NCBI GenBank assembly: GCA_016792825.1
Contig: JAEUMI010000023.1
Location: 1 to 63,334 of the forward strand
Origin: Hyphomicrobiales bacterium
Lineage (GTDB): Bacteria; Pseudomonadota; Alphaproteobacteria; Rhizobiales; Aestuariivirgaceae
Direction: 5' to 3'
Length of the DNA stretch: 63,334 nt
How positions within the stretch are numbered: position 1 is the stretch's first letter; the number at the start of each line of letters is the position of its first letter. The notes under the pieces were generated by a model. It was not told the origin of the DNA. It searched no databases and worked only from the letters and a program-made list of their open reading frames with translations. Shown here in pieces: positions 27,140 to 36,495 of this stretch. Position numbers and translations under genes: made by a program.

Positions 27140-28307
27140 GATGTCCTCGCTCATTTTGAAACGGGTTTTGATTGTCTTCATGTGCGCCAGGATGCTGGCG
27201 ACCTCCCTGCCCCACCATGGACTCCTGCGAAAAATTGCTGGCCGCCAAGCTGCGCTGCGAAGGGTTTGGATCGGCAGTGCTGACCGCAATCGAGATCGAT
27301 GCGTCCTGGATGTCGTAGCCCGCCTGACCCATGAGGTCTTTCAGGGTCTGATGGTCATTGAGGAGCAGCGTTTCCACCGCCTTGCTCGCAACTTCGATTT
27401 GCAGCCTCAGTTCATCGCCGCGCAGATGCATGGCCACCTTGATCTTGCCCAGGTCATCGGGATGCAACTGTATTTGGATACTTTTGACCACGTCAGGCCG
27501 TGGGTCGGCCACGGGGCGGCCGTTGACCGCAACAGGACTGTGAAACGGTCCTTCCAGGCCATCGACAATGATTTTGGCAACCTGCGCAACGAACGGGGTG
27601 GAAGCCGATGGTGAAAATGACGTTTCAATCTTGATCACGCGCAGGTCTGCTTCAGCGGCCTTTGCTGGGGATATTTCTGTGGGAGCCTGTGGCTTAATAA
27701 TTTCCCTGAACACCGGGAGAGCCTCCGCTCTGGGGAGGTTACTGGGTTGGATCCGGGGACTTCTGTCATTGCTTTCGACAGATTTCGCCGGGTACAGGAT
27801 TTTCAGTTCAGGAAATCTCGGCGCGTCAGGTTTAGCGGCATCATGTACTGCTAACTCAGTGACTCCGTCTTCAGTTTGTTTTGAGTTTGCGCCTTGAATT
27901 TCCTTATTGGGCACCACAATTGAGAGCGCCGCTGCGGCCAAAACCGGGGATAGCACTGGTTCGCCACCGCTCGTTTGTTTATGCGCAACCGCCGCAATGA
28001 CCTGAAGGTACTGCTTCATATCCACTGGCATTGCCGGCTGCACCACCTTTTCTTCTGCAGGCAAATCCTCCTTCCTGTCACCGGCATCCGTCTCGTCACC
28101 CCGGATGGTGGGTTTTAAAGGAAGGACCAATGCGATGGGGGCGTCCACCGCGACATTGTTTGAAAGCGCCAGGTCAGCGAGAACTTCCGGGAACATATCC
28201 GGCATTTTCCCTTGATGGCGTCCATTGTTGAGAACACGGGCTCTAAGGGCCGCGGCGCCTGCCAGGGGTTTGACGTCGATTTCCAGGGATGGATTCATTA
28301 TTTTCAT
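27054..28307 (-). CDS. fliK: Flagellar hook-length control protein FliK (rhizobial MotD)
   Basis: A 417-residue protein. The long N-terminal region is poorly conserved, Ala/Pro/Lys-rich and probably flexible, suiting a molecular ruler. The C-terminal Flg_hook domain (about 290-375) is visible, with H-P-D-D-L-G-K-I-K-V near residue 295 and L-R-L-Q-I-E-V near residue 313. Rhizobial motD, located after motC, was shown to be fliK. It overlaps the motC stop (ATGA). The C-terminus overlaps the transglycosylase gene. Confidence 0.85.
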   Translation of the reverse strand: MKIMNPSLEIDVKPLAGAAALRARVLNNGRHQGKMPDMFPEVLADLALSNNVAVDAPIALVLPLKPTIRGDETDAGDRKEDLPAEEKVVQPAMPVDMKQYLQVIAAVAHKQTSGGEPVLSPVLAAAALSIVVPNKEIQGANSKQTEDGVTELAVHDAAKPDAPRFPELKILYPAKSVESNDRSPRIQPSNLPRAEALPVFREIIKPQAPTEISPAKAAEADLRVIKIETSFSPSASTPFVAQVAKIIVDGLEGPFHSPVAVNGRPVADPRPDVVKSIQIQLHPDDLGKIKVAMHLRGDELRLQIEVASKAVETLLLNDHQTLKDLMGQAGYDIQDASISIAVSTADPNPSQRSLAASNFSQESMVGQGGRQHPGAHEDNQNPFQNERGHHVSASDFENGGEANVQAPGAHRVNGVFV

Positions 28308-29476
28308 TTTGCTGGGCCCGGATCTGCGAGCGCGGCCTTTGCCCTGGCCAAAAGGCTTGAATACGCCGGCGGCTGGTCCTTCTCGAGCCCGGCAGCGGCT
28401 TGCGGCTTGATTGACTCTTCTTTCCTTGTTTCCGGCTTTCGGACAATCTGCCGGCTCAGCTCCAGCGCCTTTTCAAGAAGCAGCCTGTCACTGTGATCGA
28501 GAAGCGAGGCATTTATTTTTTCCAGCTTTGCTTTTCCTGATTCATAGCCCTCCCCCGCAACAAGGATCGCCCCTTCATACAGGTCTGACCTGGCCATTTC
28601 AGCACTGCCTGAGCGGGACAGTGCACCCGCGCTTTGCGCAGTGAAAATCGCCAGAGAGTGCCGGCCATGGCTTACTGCTGCCTTGCTGATCATCAACAGC
28701 ATTTGCCTGTCGTCGGCAGGGGGAAGATCCTGCAGAATGTTGTTCAGGCGCGGCATTGTACCTCCGGTCTTCAGGTAATCCATTTCGATCAGGCTGAGAG
28801 TGAAGCTTTCCTCGAAATCCTTCCAGTACAGGGAATTTGGGAATCGCCTGATGTAGGACGAGGCACAATGCTCCAGTTGCTCGATGTCAGGCAGTTTCCC
28901 GGCAAAACTTATGCACCGTCGCAAAGCGCCTTCTTCCACCAGTGTGCCGGGCATAAGGGCGCGAGCGGTACTCAGCAGCGAGAGGGCAGCTTTTATATCG
29001 TCCGCGGAGGTCAGGATGGATTTTACGAGCGCCACTCTCCCGGCGAGGGTTGGCGGAAGCGTGGCCAAGTCAACATTTTCCAGGAACTTGATGGCGCCAG
29101 CCTTGTCGCCTCTCGCATAGGCCAACGCGCCATCAAGCAGCACCTTGTTTTCGGGGTCAATTTTCAGAGGAATGAGCCGCCTCTCGGCCACATTCGGGTT
29201 GCCGCCGCTGAAGAGATAAACCGCGACGGCTCTCAGGTTTCTCACATCCCGCAAATCGGATTCCTTGGCATTCGTGAGGTCTGTCCCCATTTGAACAATC
29301 AGTTTGGAATGCAGCTCAGCGGCGGCATAGTCGCCGGACGCGGTTGCATCCTGAATTTTCTCCAGCGTCCTGGCTGCATTGCGAAACTGCAAATTGGCCT
29401 CGCCACTTGCCCAAGCACTGCCTGCAGCTGCAAGACATGTTGCGGACAAAAGAATCGCGGCCAGTGATTTTCTCAC
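28304..29476 (-). CDS. motC: Chemotaxis/motility protein MotC
   Basis: A 390-residue secreted protein with an N-terminal signal peptide (cleavage near A-W-A, residue 24). MotC is known from rhizobia as a periplasmic protein needed for motor function together with MotB, stabilised by MotE. The sequence is mostly helical, with TPR-like stretches, and a Pro/Lys-rich C-terminus. Order motB-motC-fliK is that of Sinorhizobium. Confidence 0.88.
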   Translation of the reverse strand: MRKSLAAILLSATCLAAAGSAWASGEANLQFRNAARTLEKIQDATASGDYAAAELHSKLIVQMGTDLTNAKESDLRDVRNLRAVAVYLFSGGNPNVAERRLIPLKIDPENKVLLDGALAYARGDKAGAIKFLENVDLATLPPTLAGRVALVKSILTSADDIKAALSLLSTARALMPGTLVEEGALRRCISFAGKLPDIEQLEHCASSYIRRFPNSLYWKDFEESFTLSLIEMDYLKTGGTMPRLNNILQDLPPADDRQMLLMISKAAVSHGRHSLAIFTAQSAGALSRSGSAEMARSDLYEGAILVAGEGYESGKAKLEKINASLLDHSDRLLLEKALELSRQIVRKPETRKEESIKPQAAAGLEKDQPPAYSSLLARAKAALADPGPAK

Positions 29477-30768
29477 GGCTGACCCACCTTCAGCAGGATT
29501 TCGATGCGCCGGTTTCCGGCAGATTCGGGCTCCGCGGGGAATTTCAAATCTCGGTCGGCGTAGCCCTCAATACGCTCTACGCTCGTCTCACCGACGCCTG
29601 CCCTAATCAGCATGTAATAGGCCATCTGTGCCCGGGCCGTCGAAAGGCGCCAGTTGTCGTAGTCAGGGTTGCGAAAAGGCCGTGCATCGGTATGCCCCCT
29701 GATGACAATTTTGCCCTTGTAGTTCTGAAGCGTGCCTGCCACTTTTTCCATGAGGAGCACCAACTGCGGCCTTGGTTCAGCTGATCCGACCGCGAACATG
29801 TCAAAGCTCAGGCTGTCGGTCAGGCTGATGAGGACGCCTTCCTTGGTTTGCTTGACTTCCAGCGTGGGATTGTTGGCTGGGGCTGACTCCTTCATTTTCT
29901 GCATGAGCTGCTGGCGAACCGCGACCGCTGTTTTGGTATCGGCTTCCGCCGGCTTGGTTTCTTCCTTTTTTTTCTCCGTTGGCTTGGCGTCGCTGGCCGG
30001 CTTTGAAGACGCAGCGGCAGGCTCCTTTGCCGGGGCACTAATGATCGGAGAAGGCGGAGTGACTTTGGCTTCCGGAGCCTTGGCAGGCAGGTCTGCAATG
30101 ACTTTGGCAGTCGGTTTTTGCAACGCTTTCTGGGCTGTTGTGGTTTCCTTGGCCACTTTCTCTGTTGCGGCTTCCTCCTTAGAGGTTTCCTTCGTGGCAG
30201 CGTTCTTTTCCGGCTCCGGAACAGACTTCCAGGCAAAAGGATCAAAGGGATCACGAAAGGCCTCGCCACCCTTGCGGCCAGGCTCTGCGATCTCGACTAT
30301 GGCCAGTCCCTTCTTTGAATGGCCGGGCGGAGCACCGTCGGAGGCCTGACCTGCCAGTTGAGCCAGAATGCCGTAAGGGTTCTTGAAAATCTGCTCTTCG
30401 GTAAATTGGGCTTGATACTGCTCTTTTTCCGGCGGAGCCTGGCTTTTGACCTCGCTTTGCTGTCCTGGCTCGGTCTTCTCGGCCTTTTCGCCGGTGGAGG
30501 TGACTTTCGTCGGCTCGTTCAGTCCCTTTTTCGAAGTTGAAGCATCCGTCAATTTCACGGGATTGAAATAGCTGGCAACCTGCGCCTTGGTTTTTTCGTT
30601 CGCCGCGTTGATCAGCCACATCACAAGAAAAAACGCCATCATTGCCGTTACAAAATCGGCATAGGCAATTTTCCAGGCGCCGCCATGATGACCGTGATCG
30701 TCATCATGCCTCCTGCGGACAATGATGATTGAGTCTACTGAATTGCTGACATTGCCTGCGCTGTTCAT
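29473..30768 (-). CDS. motB: Flagellar motor stator protein MotB
   Basis: A 431-residue stator protein. The N-terminus is basic and His/Asp-rich (H-D-D-D-H-G-H-H near residue 21), followed by the membrane helix with the proton-binding Asp at about residue 38 (Y-A-D-F-V-T-A-M-M). A very long Lys/Ala/Glu/Pro-rich linker (about 70-270) precedes the C-terminal OmpA-type peptidoglycan-binding domain (I-R-G-H-T-D-A-R-P near residue 355). The linker is much longer than in E. coli MotB (308 residues in all), as in rhizobia. Coupled to fliH and motC by ATGA overlaps. Confidence 0.93.
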   Translation of the reverse strand: MNSAGNVSNSVDSIIIVRRRHDDDHGHHGGAWKIAYADFVTAMMAFFLVMWLINAANEKTKAQVASYFNPVKLTDASTSKKGLNEPTKVTSTGEKAEKTEPGQQSEVKSQAPPEKEQYQAQFTEEQIFKNPYGILAQLAGQASDGAPPGHSKKGLAIVEIAEPGRKGGEAFRDPFDPFAWKSVPEPEKNAATKETSKEEAATEKVAKETTTAQKALQKPTAKVIADLPAKAPEAKVTPPSPIISAPAKEPAAASSKPASDAKPTEKKKEETKPAEADTKTAVAVRQQLMQKMKESAPANNPTLEVKQTKEGVLISLTDSLSFDMFAVGSAEPRPQLVLLMEKVAGTLQNYKGKIVIRGHTDARPFRNPDYDNWRLSTARAQMAYYMLIRAGVGETSVERIEGYADRDLKFPAEPESAGNRRIEILLKVGQP

Positions 30769-31388
30769 GGACCTGTGCCGTGGATGCCATCTATCCAGCT
30801 CTTGATTCGGGTTGTTATGGAAAAATCATTGCTTCTCGCCTTCAACTCCACCCCCGGCGTGGGCTCAATGATGACATCCAGTTCTCTGGCCTCAAGCCTG
30901 GCTTTGAGTTCAGTCACCAGATCCTCGGGGCCCGACAGGAAGAGCGATCCCTTGAAGTCATCCTTCAAGGCATTCTCAAGAATCTTCTCAAGCTCGTTCA
31001 TTGCAGCAAGCGGTATCATTTTTTCAATGAACGGCGCGAGCACCTGCTGCAACGAATGGCTGATTCCCGCTTCCAGATCCGCAAGGGCTTTGGCGATCAG
31101 CCTTATCGACTGATCGCTTGCCTCTTCCACCCATATTTTGCGCGCCGTTTCCAACTCATTCCTGTGGCTGGCTCTGACTTCATTCAGTTCCTGCGCTATC
31201 TCCGCCCGGGCACTTTCACCTCCCTTCGCCATTCCCAGCGCGTGGGCTGTGGCTATCCTGGAAGCAAGCTCTTCTTCTGAGATGTGATTTGCAGGCTGGC
31301 CGGATTTGCTGCCTTCCGTGCCGTTGCCCAAGGGGCCGAACAACGGGAAGATGCTCAGTTCCGGCAACATGGTGGAAAGGCTGGTCAT
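30765..31388 (-). CDS. fliH: FliH-like export ATPase regulator
   Basis: A 207-residue protein. An N-terminal variable part is followed by a charged helix (about 45-95) and a C-terminal V-type-ATPase-E-like domain (about 110-200). Directly after fliF, where FliH-like proteins occur in rhizobia. FliH links FliI to the C-ring and controls its activity. Sequence signatures are weak, so the call rests on length, composition and position. ATGA overlaps on both sides. Confidence 0.7.
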   Translation of the reverse strand: MTSLSTMLPELSIFPLFGPLGNGTEGSKSGQPANHISEEELASRIATAHALGMAKGGESARAEIAQELNEVRASHRNELETARKIWVEEASDQSIRLIAKALADLEAGISHSLQQVLAPFIEKMIPLAAMNELEKILENALKDDFKGSLFLSGPEDLVTELKARLEARELDVIIEPTPGVELKARSNDFSITTRIKSWIDGIHGTGP

Positions 31389-33043
31389 GCAGCGCTCTTA
31401 TTGGGTTCGGCCAGCCATTCCTTGAGTATCTTCGCGGCCTTCTCGCTGTCACGGTTGATGAGCGCTTCCAGTTTTTGCTGGATAGGATTTTTGAAGCCCG
31501 CTGCATCAGGGAGTTCAGCCACCAGCTCGGAGGAATTCAAGTTGCTGACCGGTAATCCGAGAGGCACGCCCATGGGTTGCAACTGTGGGCTGGGCGCAAC
31601 GGATGCACCCAACATGGGCAGATTCTCCGGCGGCTGCGCAGGCTTGCTTTCGAGAATCATGCGCAATATCGGGCGAAGCCCAAGCAGCAGCACAAGAAGC
31701 ACGACGGTTATGAGAGCAAAGGCATTTATGAGATTTCCGAGATTTTGCGTGACGGTATCAATAACGCTGGCTCCCGCTACCGGCTCAAGCGCGATGTCTG
31801 ACGAAATGAAATCTTCGGCAGTGAGTTGAATCTTGTCGCCGCGCGCGTCGTTTGCGCCACTTGCCGAGGATATCAAAGATTGAATTTCGGTCATTTTGGC
31901 TGCCATTTGCTCAGGCGTGGGCGTGCCGCCAAGGGCCTTTGAAAGCTGGGCTTTGTTGATGATGACGGCAATGGACAGGTTCTCGATATTGTAGCCTTCG
32001 CTAGTGGTCGCCACGGATTTGGAGTTTATTTCGTAGTTGGTCAGTTCCTCGCGTTTGTCATTCTTCTCGGTGGATTGGTCACCGGCCGGAGTCGGCGCCG
32101 TTTCCGTTGGAATGTTTTGATCAACGCCGACCGCGGACTGGCTGTTGTTGTTTTGTGCTTCACCCTGCTCCTTTACGGTTCGAACCGACCGTTCGACCCG
32201 GGATTCCGGATCATAAATGGTCTCATTAGTCTGCTTGCGGTCCGTGTTCAGTTTCGCGCTGACGCTGATTCGGAAGTTTTCAAGGCCCAGAAATGGAACA
32301 AGGGTCATGCCCACCCGCTGCTCGATGTCCTTCGCCAAGGACTTCTCGAGTGTCACCATGTTCTCCGGCGCCGCGGTAAGGGAGTCTTCATTGGAGGCTA
32401 AGATCGAACCATCCGTGCTGAGAACGGTCACCATATCCTTCGTCATGCCGGGAATGGCAGCGCCCACGAGCTGTTGAATGGCAGCGGCGTAAAGCTTTCC
32501 GTCATTCATTTCGGTCCGGATGATGACTGACGCGGAGGGCGGATCCTTGATGCTGCGAAATGTCCCCTCTTGCGGCAGGACTATGTGAACCCGTGCCGCC
32601 TTTATGCCTTTCATGAGCTGAATGGTGCGGGCAAGCTCACCTTCCAGTGCTCTCACCTTGGTGATCTGCTGCATAAAGGATGTGAGACCCATCGAACCGA
32701 GATTATCGAACAGCTCGTAGCCGGATTTGTCGCCCTTCGGCAGGCCTTTTTCAGCCAACAGCATGCGGGCCCTGGCCGTATTTCCGTAATCAACCAGCAC
32801 GGCAGTTCCTTCGGGATTAACGTCAAATGGAATGCCAGATTCCTCTAATACGGCGCCAATCTGGCTTACATCCTGCAGGTCGAGTCCGGAGTAAATGACT
32901 TCGCGTTGGGGCAGACTGAGATAGTAACTGCTGGTTGCAACCAGGGTGAAGACCACAATGCCGGCAATGCCAAGCGTCAAAAGCCGCTTCATTCCCAGGC
33001 TGGCAAGCCCCAACTGCAGACGCATCAAAAAATCCTGTGCCAA
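31385..33043 (-). CDS. fliF: Flagellar MS-ring protein FliF
   Basis: About 552 residues. N-terminal membrane helix (about 25-45), the YscJ/FliF periplasmic ring domain (L-P-Q-E-G-T-F near residue 156) and a second membrane helix near residue 445, then a C-terminal FliG-binding tail (E-K-A-A-K-I-L-K-E-W-L-A). It founds basal-body assembly. No ATG lies at the expected N-terminus; a TTG at 33043 preceded by AGGAGG with seven-base spacing is chosen. First gene of the long downstream operon. Confidence 0.93.
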   Translation of the reverse strand: MAQDFLMRLQLGLASLGMKRLLTLGIAGIVVFTLVATSSYYLSLPQREVIYSGLDLQDVSQIGAVLEESGIPFDVNPEGTAVLVDYGNTARARMLLAEKGLPKGDKSGYELFDNLGSMGLTSFMQQITKVRALEGELARTIQLMKGIKAARVHIVLPQEGTFRSIKDPPSASVIIRTEMNDGKLYAAAIQQLVGAAIPGMTKDMVTVLSTDGSILASNEDSLTAAPENMVTLEKSLAKDIEQRVGMTLVPFLGLENFRISVSAKLNTDRKQTNETIYDPESRVERSVRTVKEQGEAQNNNSQSAVGVDQNIPTETAPTPAGDQSTEKNDKREELTNYEINSKSVATTSEGYNIENLSIAVIINKAQLSKALGGTPTPEQMAAKMTEIQSLISSASGANDARGDKIQLTAEDFISSDIALEPVAGASVIDTVTQNLGNLINAFALITVVLLVLLLGLRPILRMILESKPAQPPENLPMLGASVAPSPQLQPMGVPLGLPVSNLNSSELVAELPDAAGFKNPIQQKLEALINRDSEKAAKILKEWLAEPNKSAA

Positions 33044-33122
33044 ACCAATGCCTCCTGACAACACATGCCTTTGAGGCCTACATTCGGTGCGGAAACTTGC
33101 GTGAGCATTGCAGACGCCGAAG

Positions 33123-33171
33123 ACCGCACCCCCTGGGATGCGGCCTTCACGTTAAGGCCCTGTTTTCAGGG
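33123..33171 (-). terminator. Two hairpins downstream of flagellin 1
   Basis: A GC-rich hairpin (about 33123-33146, arms around GACCGCACCC and GGGATGCGGCC) and a second (33158-33171, CCCTG-TTTT-CAGGG) lie just past the flagellin stop on the minus strand. The first resembles the hairpin at 34270-34299, so it was probably duplicated with the gene. No U-run is clear. Confidence 0.5.
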
Positions 33172-33179
33172 GTTGAGGC

Positions 33180-34115
33180 TTACCTGAAGAGCGTGAGAAT
33201 GCTCTGGCTCTGCTGGTTGGCAATGCTGAGCGACTGAATGCCCAGCTGCTGCTGCACTTGCAGCGCCTGCAGTTTGGTTGATTCTTCCGTCATGTCGGCA
33301 TCGACAAGGGTGCTGATGCCACGGTCAACCGCATCCATAAGCGCTACAACGAAACTTCTTTGCAGGCTCACACGCTGCTTGCTGGCGCCCAGCAAGCTGG
33401 CGGAATCCGTCATTTCGGTAATTGCCGTGTCGGCGCGTGCAATATGGGCTTCCAGAATGGTGATGTCCGCAGCGCTGTCCGTCAGGGCCGATATATCCAG
33501 CGCCGCAACGCTGGTGCCGGCCACGGCAATGGCACCCGTCGCGTCACGCAGGCCATCGATGATGCCAACGCCCGTGGCACCCGTATCGTACAATAGCGTG
33601 CTCGACGTATCGATGCTGATTGTACCGATCGAAATCGTCCCTGCCGTTGAGCGGGTGAATGAGGCAACAATCGATTTGGTGGCATTGTAACCCACTGCTG
33701 CCGAATCATCGGAGAGCCAATTCTGTCCCGAGAACACGGCGGAATCACCAATGCTCTGAAGCTGGTTCTGCAATTCGGTGATTTCCGACTGGATCTTGGT
33801 GCGGTCAACGCCTGGCTGGCGGGCGGCAACAAGTTTGTTCTTGATTTCCTTGGTCATGTCGATGGCGCTGTTGGTGGCGGTGTAGGCCACATCGATGGTG
33901 GCGGCGCCAAGTCCCAAAGCATCCTTCACGGTCGAAAGAGCTGAGTTGTCGGAACGCATCGTCGTTGCGATTGACCAATAGGCCGCATTATCTTCAGCCG
34001 AACCGACGCGGTAACCGGTCGAAATGCGCTTCTGGGTTATCTCAAGAGCCATGTTGGTCTTGTTGAGGCTCTGCAATGCGACCATTGCAGATACGTTTGT
34101 ATTGATACTCGACAT
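33180..34115 (-). CDS. Flagellin (copy 1)
   Basis: A 311-residue flagellin with conserved N-terminal D0/D1 (S-I-N-T-N-V-S-A-M-V-A-L-Q, R-I-S-T-G-Y-R-V near residue 29) and C-terminal D1/D0 (L-Q-V-Q-Q-Q-L-G-I-Q-S-L-S-I-A-N). The middle is short, as in rhizobial complex filaments. Nearly identical to copy 2 over the first 140 residues. It has its own conserved leader element (34158-34191) and hairpins downstream, so it is a single-gene transcript. Confidence 0.96.
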   Translation of the reverse strand: MSSINTNVSAMVALQSLNKTNMALEITQKRISTGYRVGSAEDNAAYWSIATTMRSDNSALSTVKDALGLGAATIDVAYTATNSAIDMTKEIKNKLVAARQPGVDRTKIQSEITELQNQLQSIGDSAVFSGQNWLSDDSAAVGYNATKSIVASFTRSTAGTISIGTISIDTSSTLLYDTGATGVGIIDGLRDATGAIAVAGTSVAALDISALTDSAADITILEAHIARADTAITEMTDSASLLGASKQRVSLQRSFVVALMDAVDRGISTLVDADMTEESTKLQALQVQQQLGIQSLSIANQQSQSILTLFR

Positions 34116-34157
34116 GGGAAATTGTCCTCATTTGGCGGTTGCAACTGAATGGGAGAC

Positions 34158-34191
34158 ATGCCGGATTTGTACCGGAATAGCAGGGCGGCAT
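34158..34191 (-). promoter_or_regulatory. Conserved flagellin leader/promoter element, copy 1
   Basis: A 34-nt block 43 nt upstream of the start, flanked by ATGCCG and CGGCAT inverted arms, with an inner CCGG-7 nt-CCGG dyad. The same block at the same length precedes the other two flagellin genes. It could be a promoter/operator or an mRNA leader hairpin recognised by FlbT. Confidence 0.65.
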
Positions 34192-34269
34192 AATACCTGG
34201 GAGCACTTTGGCTCAACCTGTCATGCATCCACCCTAGGAGGACATGGTTTATAATTCCCTAATACGCCA

Positions 34270-34299
34270 AGGGCCGCACCCTTCGCGGGATGCGGCCCT
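34270..34299 (-). terminator. Terminator-like hairpin downstream of flagellin 2
   Basis: Strong stem AGGGCCGCA(T)CCC / GGGTGCGGCCCT with a five-base loop on the minus strand, 32-61 nt past the flagellin stop. The U-tract is weak. Similar sequence lies downstream of copy 1. Confidence 0.6.
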
Positions 34300-34330
34300 C
34301 TCACTAAATAATTGATTTTAATTGATAAAC

Positions 34331-35263
34331 TTATCTGAAGAGTGAGAGAATGCTCTGGCCCTGCTGGTTGGCAATGCTCAGCGACTGAATGCCCAGCTGC
34401 TGCTGAACCTGCAGCGCCTGCAGTTTGGTTGATTCCTCCGTCATGTCGGCATCGACAAGGGCACTGATGCCACGGTCAACCGCATCCATGAGGGCGCTCA
34501 CAAAGTTCTTCTGCAAACCCACACGCTGCTTGCTGGCACCCAGCAAACTGGCTGAATCCGTCATTTCGGAAATGGCCGTGTCGGCACGGGCAATGTGGGC
34601 TTCGAGAATGGTGGTATCCGCAGCGCTGTCTGTCAGAGCCGAGATATCCAAAGCTGCAACGCTCGTACCCGTTGCCCCGATTGCACCGGTCGCGTCACGC
34701 AGGCCATCGATGATGCCAACGCCTGCTGCGCCTGCATCATACAGGAGAGTGTTGGACGTATCGATGCTGATTGTTCCAATTGAAATCGCGCCTCCGGAAC
34801 GGGTGAAAGAGGCAACAATTGATTTGGTGGCATTGTAGCCCGCTGCTGACGAATCGTCCGAGAGCCAGTTCTGGCCGGAAAACACGGCCGAGTCGCCGAT
34901 GCTCTGAAGCTGGTTCTGCAATTCGGTGATTTCCGACTGGATTTTGGCGCGGTCAACGCCAGGTTGCCTTGCGGCAACGAGCTTGTTCTTGATTTCCTTG
35001 GTCACGTCGATGGCGCTGTTGGTGGCAGTGTAGGCAACATCGATCGTAGCTGCACCAAGGCCCAGGGCGTCTTTCACTGTTGAAAGCGCGGAATTGTCGG
35101 AACGCATCGTGGTTGCGATTGACCAATAGGCGGCATTGTCTTCAGCTGAACCGACGCGGTAACCGGTGGAAATACGTTTCTGGGCTGTTTCAAGCGCCGC
35201 GTTGGTCTTGTTAAGGCTCTGCAATGCAACCATTGCGGAAACGTTCGTATTGATACTCGACAT
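34331..35263 (-). CDS. Flagellin (copy 2)
   Basis: A 310-residue flagellin, a near twin of copy 1. It differs at scattered N-terminal positions (A-A-L-E-T-A-Q in place of M-A-L-E-I-T-Q) and in a few central and C-terminal residues. Same N- and C-terminal polymerisation domains. Separate leader element and hairpin terminator. The tandem pair allows recombination or coordinated high expression. Confidence 0.96.
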   Translation of the reverse strand: MSSINTNVSAMVALQSLNKTNAALETAQKRISTGYRVGSAEDNAAYWSIATTMRSDNSALSTVKDALGLGAATIDVAYTATNSAIDVTKEIKNKLVAARQPGVDRAKIQSEITELQNQLQSIGDSAVFSGQNWLSDDSSAAGYNATKSIVASFTRSGGAISIGTISIDTSNTLLYDAGAAGVGIIDGLRDATGAIGATGTSVAALDISALTDSAADTTILEAHIARADTAISEMTDSASLLGASKQRVGLQKNFVSALMDAVDRGISALVDADMTEESTKLQALQVQQQLGIQSLSIANQQGQSILSLFR

Positions 35264-35304
35264 AAGGAATTGTCCCCATTTTACGCGTTACAAACTGGAA
35301 GGAC

Positions 35305-35338
35305 ATGCCGGATTCGAACCGGAATAACAGAGCGGCAT
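35305..35338 (-). promoter_or_regulatory. Conserved flagellin leader/promoter element, copy 2
   Basis: Same 34-nt block as upstream of the other flagellins: ATGCCG arm, CCGG dyad, CGGCAT arm. It starts 42 nt before the flagellin ATG. Confidence 0.65.
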
Positions 35339-35462
35339 AATGCCTATGAGCGCGTGGCCCAACCTGAGATGCAATCTGTATAGTTAGCAAGTTCTGAGAA
35401 ATTGCTAACGAGTCAGGTTAAATTCTAATTAATCGGATCAAAGGCCCGCGTTTTGAGCGTTA

Positions 35463-35487
35463 CCTCGATCATCTTGGTGGATCGAGG
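35463..35487 (-). terminator. Hairpin downstream of flagellin 3
   Basis: Eight-base stem CCTCGATC / GATCGAGG with a nine-base loop, 31-55 nt past the flagellin stop. Sequence differs from the hairpins of copies 1 and 2. No U-run, so termination is uncertain. Confidence 0.45.
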
Positions 35488-35517
35488 CGGCCCAAAATAC
35501 GTGGTTCTCGGAATATG

Positions 35518-36459
35518 CTATTTGAACAGGGCCATAATGTTCTGGCTGTTCTGGTTGGCGATGCTGAGTGACTGGATACCCAGTTGCTGCTGCACCTGCA
35601 GGGCCTGCAGCCTGGTCGATTCCTGGGTCATGTCCGCATCAACAAGAGTGCTGATACCGCGGTCCACCGCATCGATGAGAGCGGTCACAAAGCTCTGTTG
35701 AAGTGTAACACGCTGTTTTGTGGCGCCGAGAATGCTCGCTGAACTCGTCATCTCTGAAATCGCCCGGTCAACGCCGACAATATATTCTTCAAGTGTCGTG
35801 ATATCGGCAGCACTGTTGGTCAAGGCAGAAATATCGAGTGTTGCAACACTGAACGTGCCTGCCGCGGCAATGGCGCCAGTTGCATCGCGCAATCCGTCAA
35901 CGATACCGACCTGCGTTGCGCCGGCCCCTGCATCGAAAAATGTCAGGCTGGTGACGTCAATGGATATCGTGCCAATGGTTATGTTTCCATTGGTTCTGGA
36001 AAACGACGAGACAATTGACTTGGTCGCGTTGTAGCCTGCCGCCGAAGAATCGGTAGAAAGCCAGTTCTCGCCCGAGAACACGGCCGAATCAGCAACACTG
36101 CGAAGCTGGTTCTGCAATTCGGTGATTTCAGCCTGGATTTTAGTCCGGTCAACACCTGGCTGCCGCGATGCAACCAGCTTGTCCTTGATTGCCTTGGTCA
36201 CGTCAATTGCGCCGTTGATGGCAGTATAGGCCACATCAATGGTTGCCGCCCCGAGCCCCAGGGCATCCTTCACGGTGGACAGCGCTGAGTTGTCCGAGCG
36301 CATGGTAGTTGCAATGGACCAATAGGCGGCATTGTCTTCGGCTGTGCCAACACGGTAGCCGGTGGAAATTCTTCTTTGGGTTTCCTCCATAGACATGTTG
36401 GTCTTGTTGAGGCTTTGCAATGCTGTCATTGCAGATACGTTTGTGAGAATGCTCGCCAT
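35518..36459 (-). CDS. Flagellin (copy 3, divergent)
   Basis: A 313-residue flagellin. The ends match copies 1 and 2 but the central region (about 140-250) and N-terminus (M-A-S-I-L-T-N-V-S-A-M-T-A) are clearly different. It may be a minor or junction-proximal subunit in a complex filament, as seen for non-FlaA flagellins of rhizobia. Own leader element (36496-36529). Terminal residues are F-K rather than F-R. Confidence 0.95.
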   Translation of the reverse strand: MASILTNVSAMTALQSLNKTNMSMEETQRRISTGYRVGTAEDNAAYWSIATTMRSDNSALSTVKDALGLGAATIDVAYTAINGAIDVTKAIKDKLVASRQPGVDRTKIQAEITELQNQLRSVADSAVFSGENWLSTDSSAAGYNATKSIVSSFSRTNGNITIGTISIDVTSLTFFDAGAGATQVGIVDGLRDATGAIAAAGTFSVATLDISALTNSAADITTLEEYIVGVDRAISEMTSSASILGATKQRVTLQQSFVTALIDAVDRGISTLVDADMTQESTRLQALQVQQQLGIQSLSIANQNSQNIMALFK

Positions 36460-36495
36460 GATTGGACTGTCCTTGGAATGTCGCGAAGTTGGGAC

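Noticed and set aside
28634..29467. Plus-strand 277-codon frame inside motC
   Set aside because: Antisense shadow of motC.
34271..35338. CRISPR-like repeats among flagellins
   Set aside because: The repeated units are duplicated flagellin leaders and hairpins, not regularly spaced repeats.
35305..35338. A tRNA fragment (GGTTCGAATCC-like T arm) in the flagellin leader
   Set aside because: It is part of the 34-nt block shared by all three flagellins, and no further tRNA arms are present.
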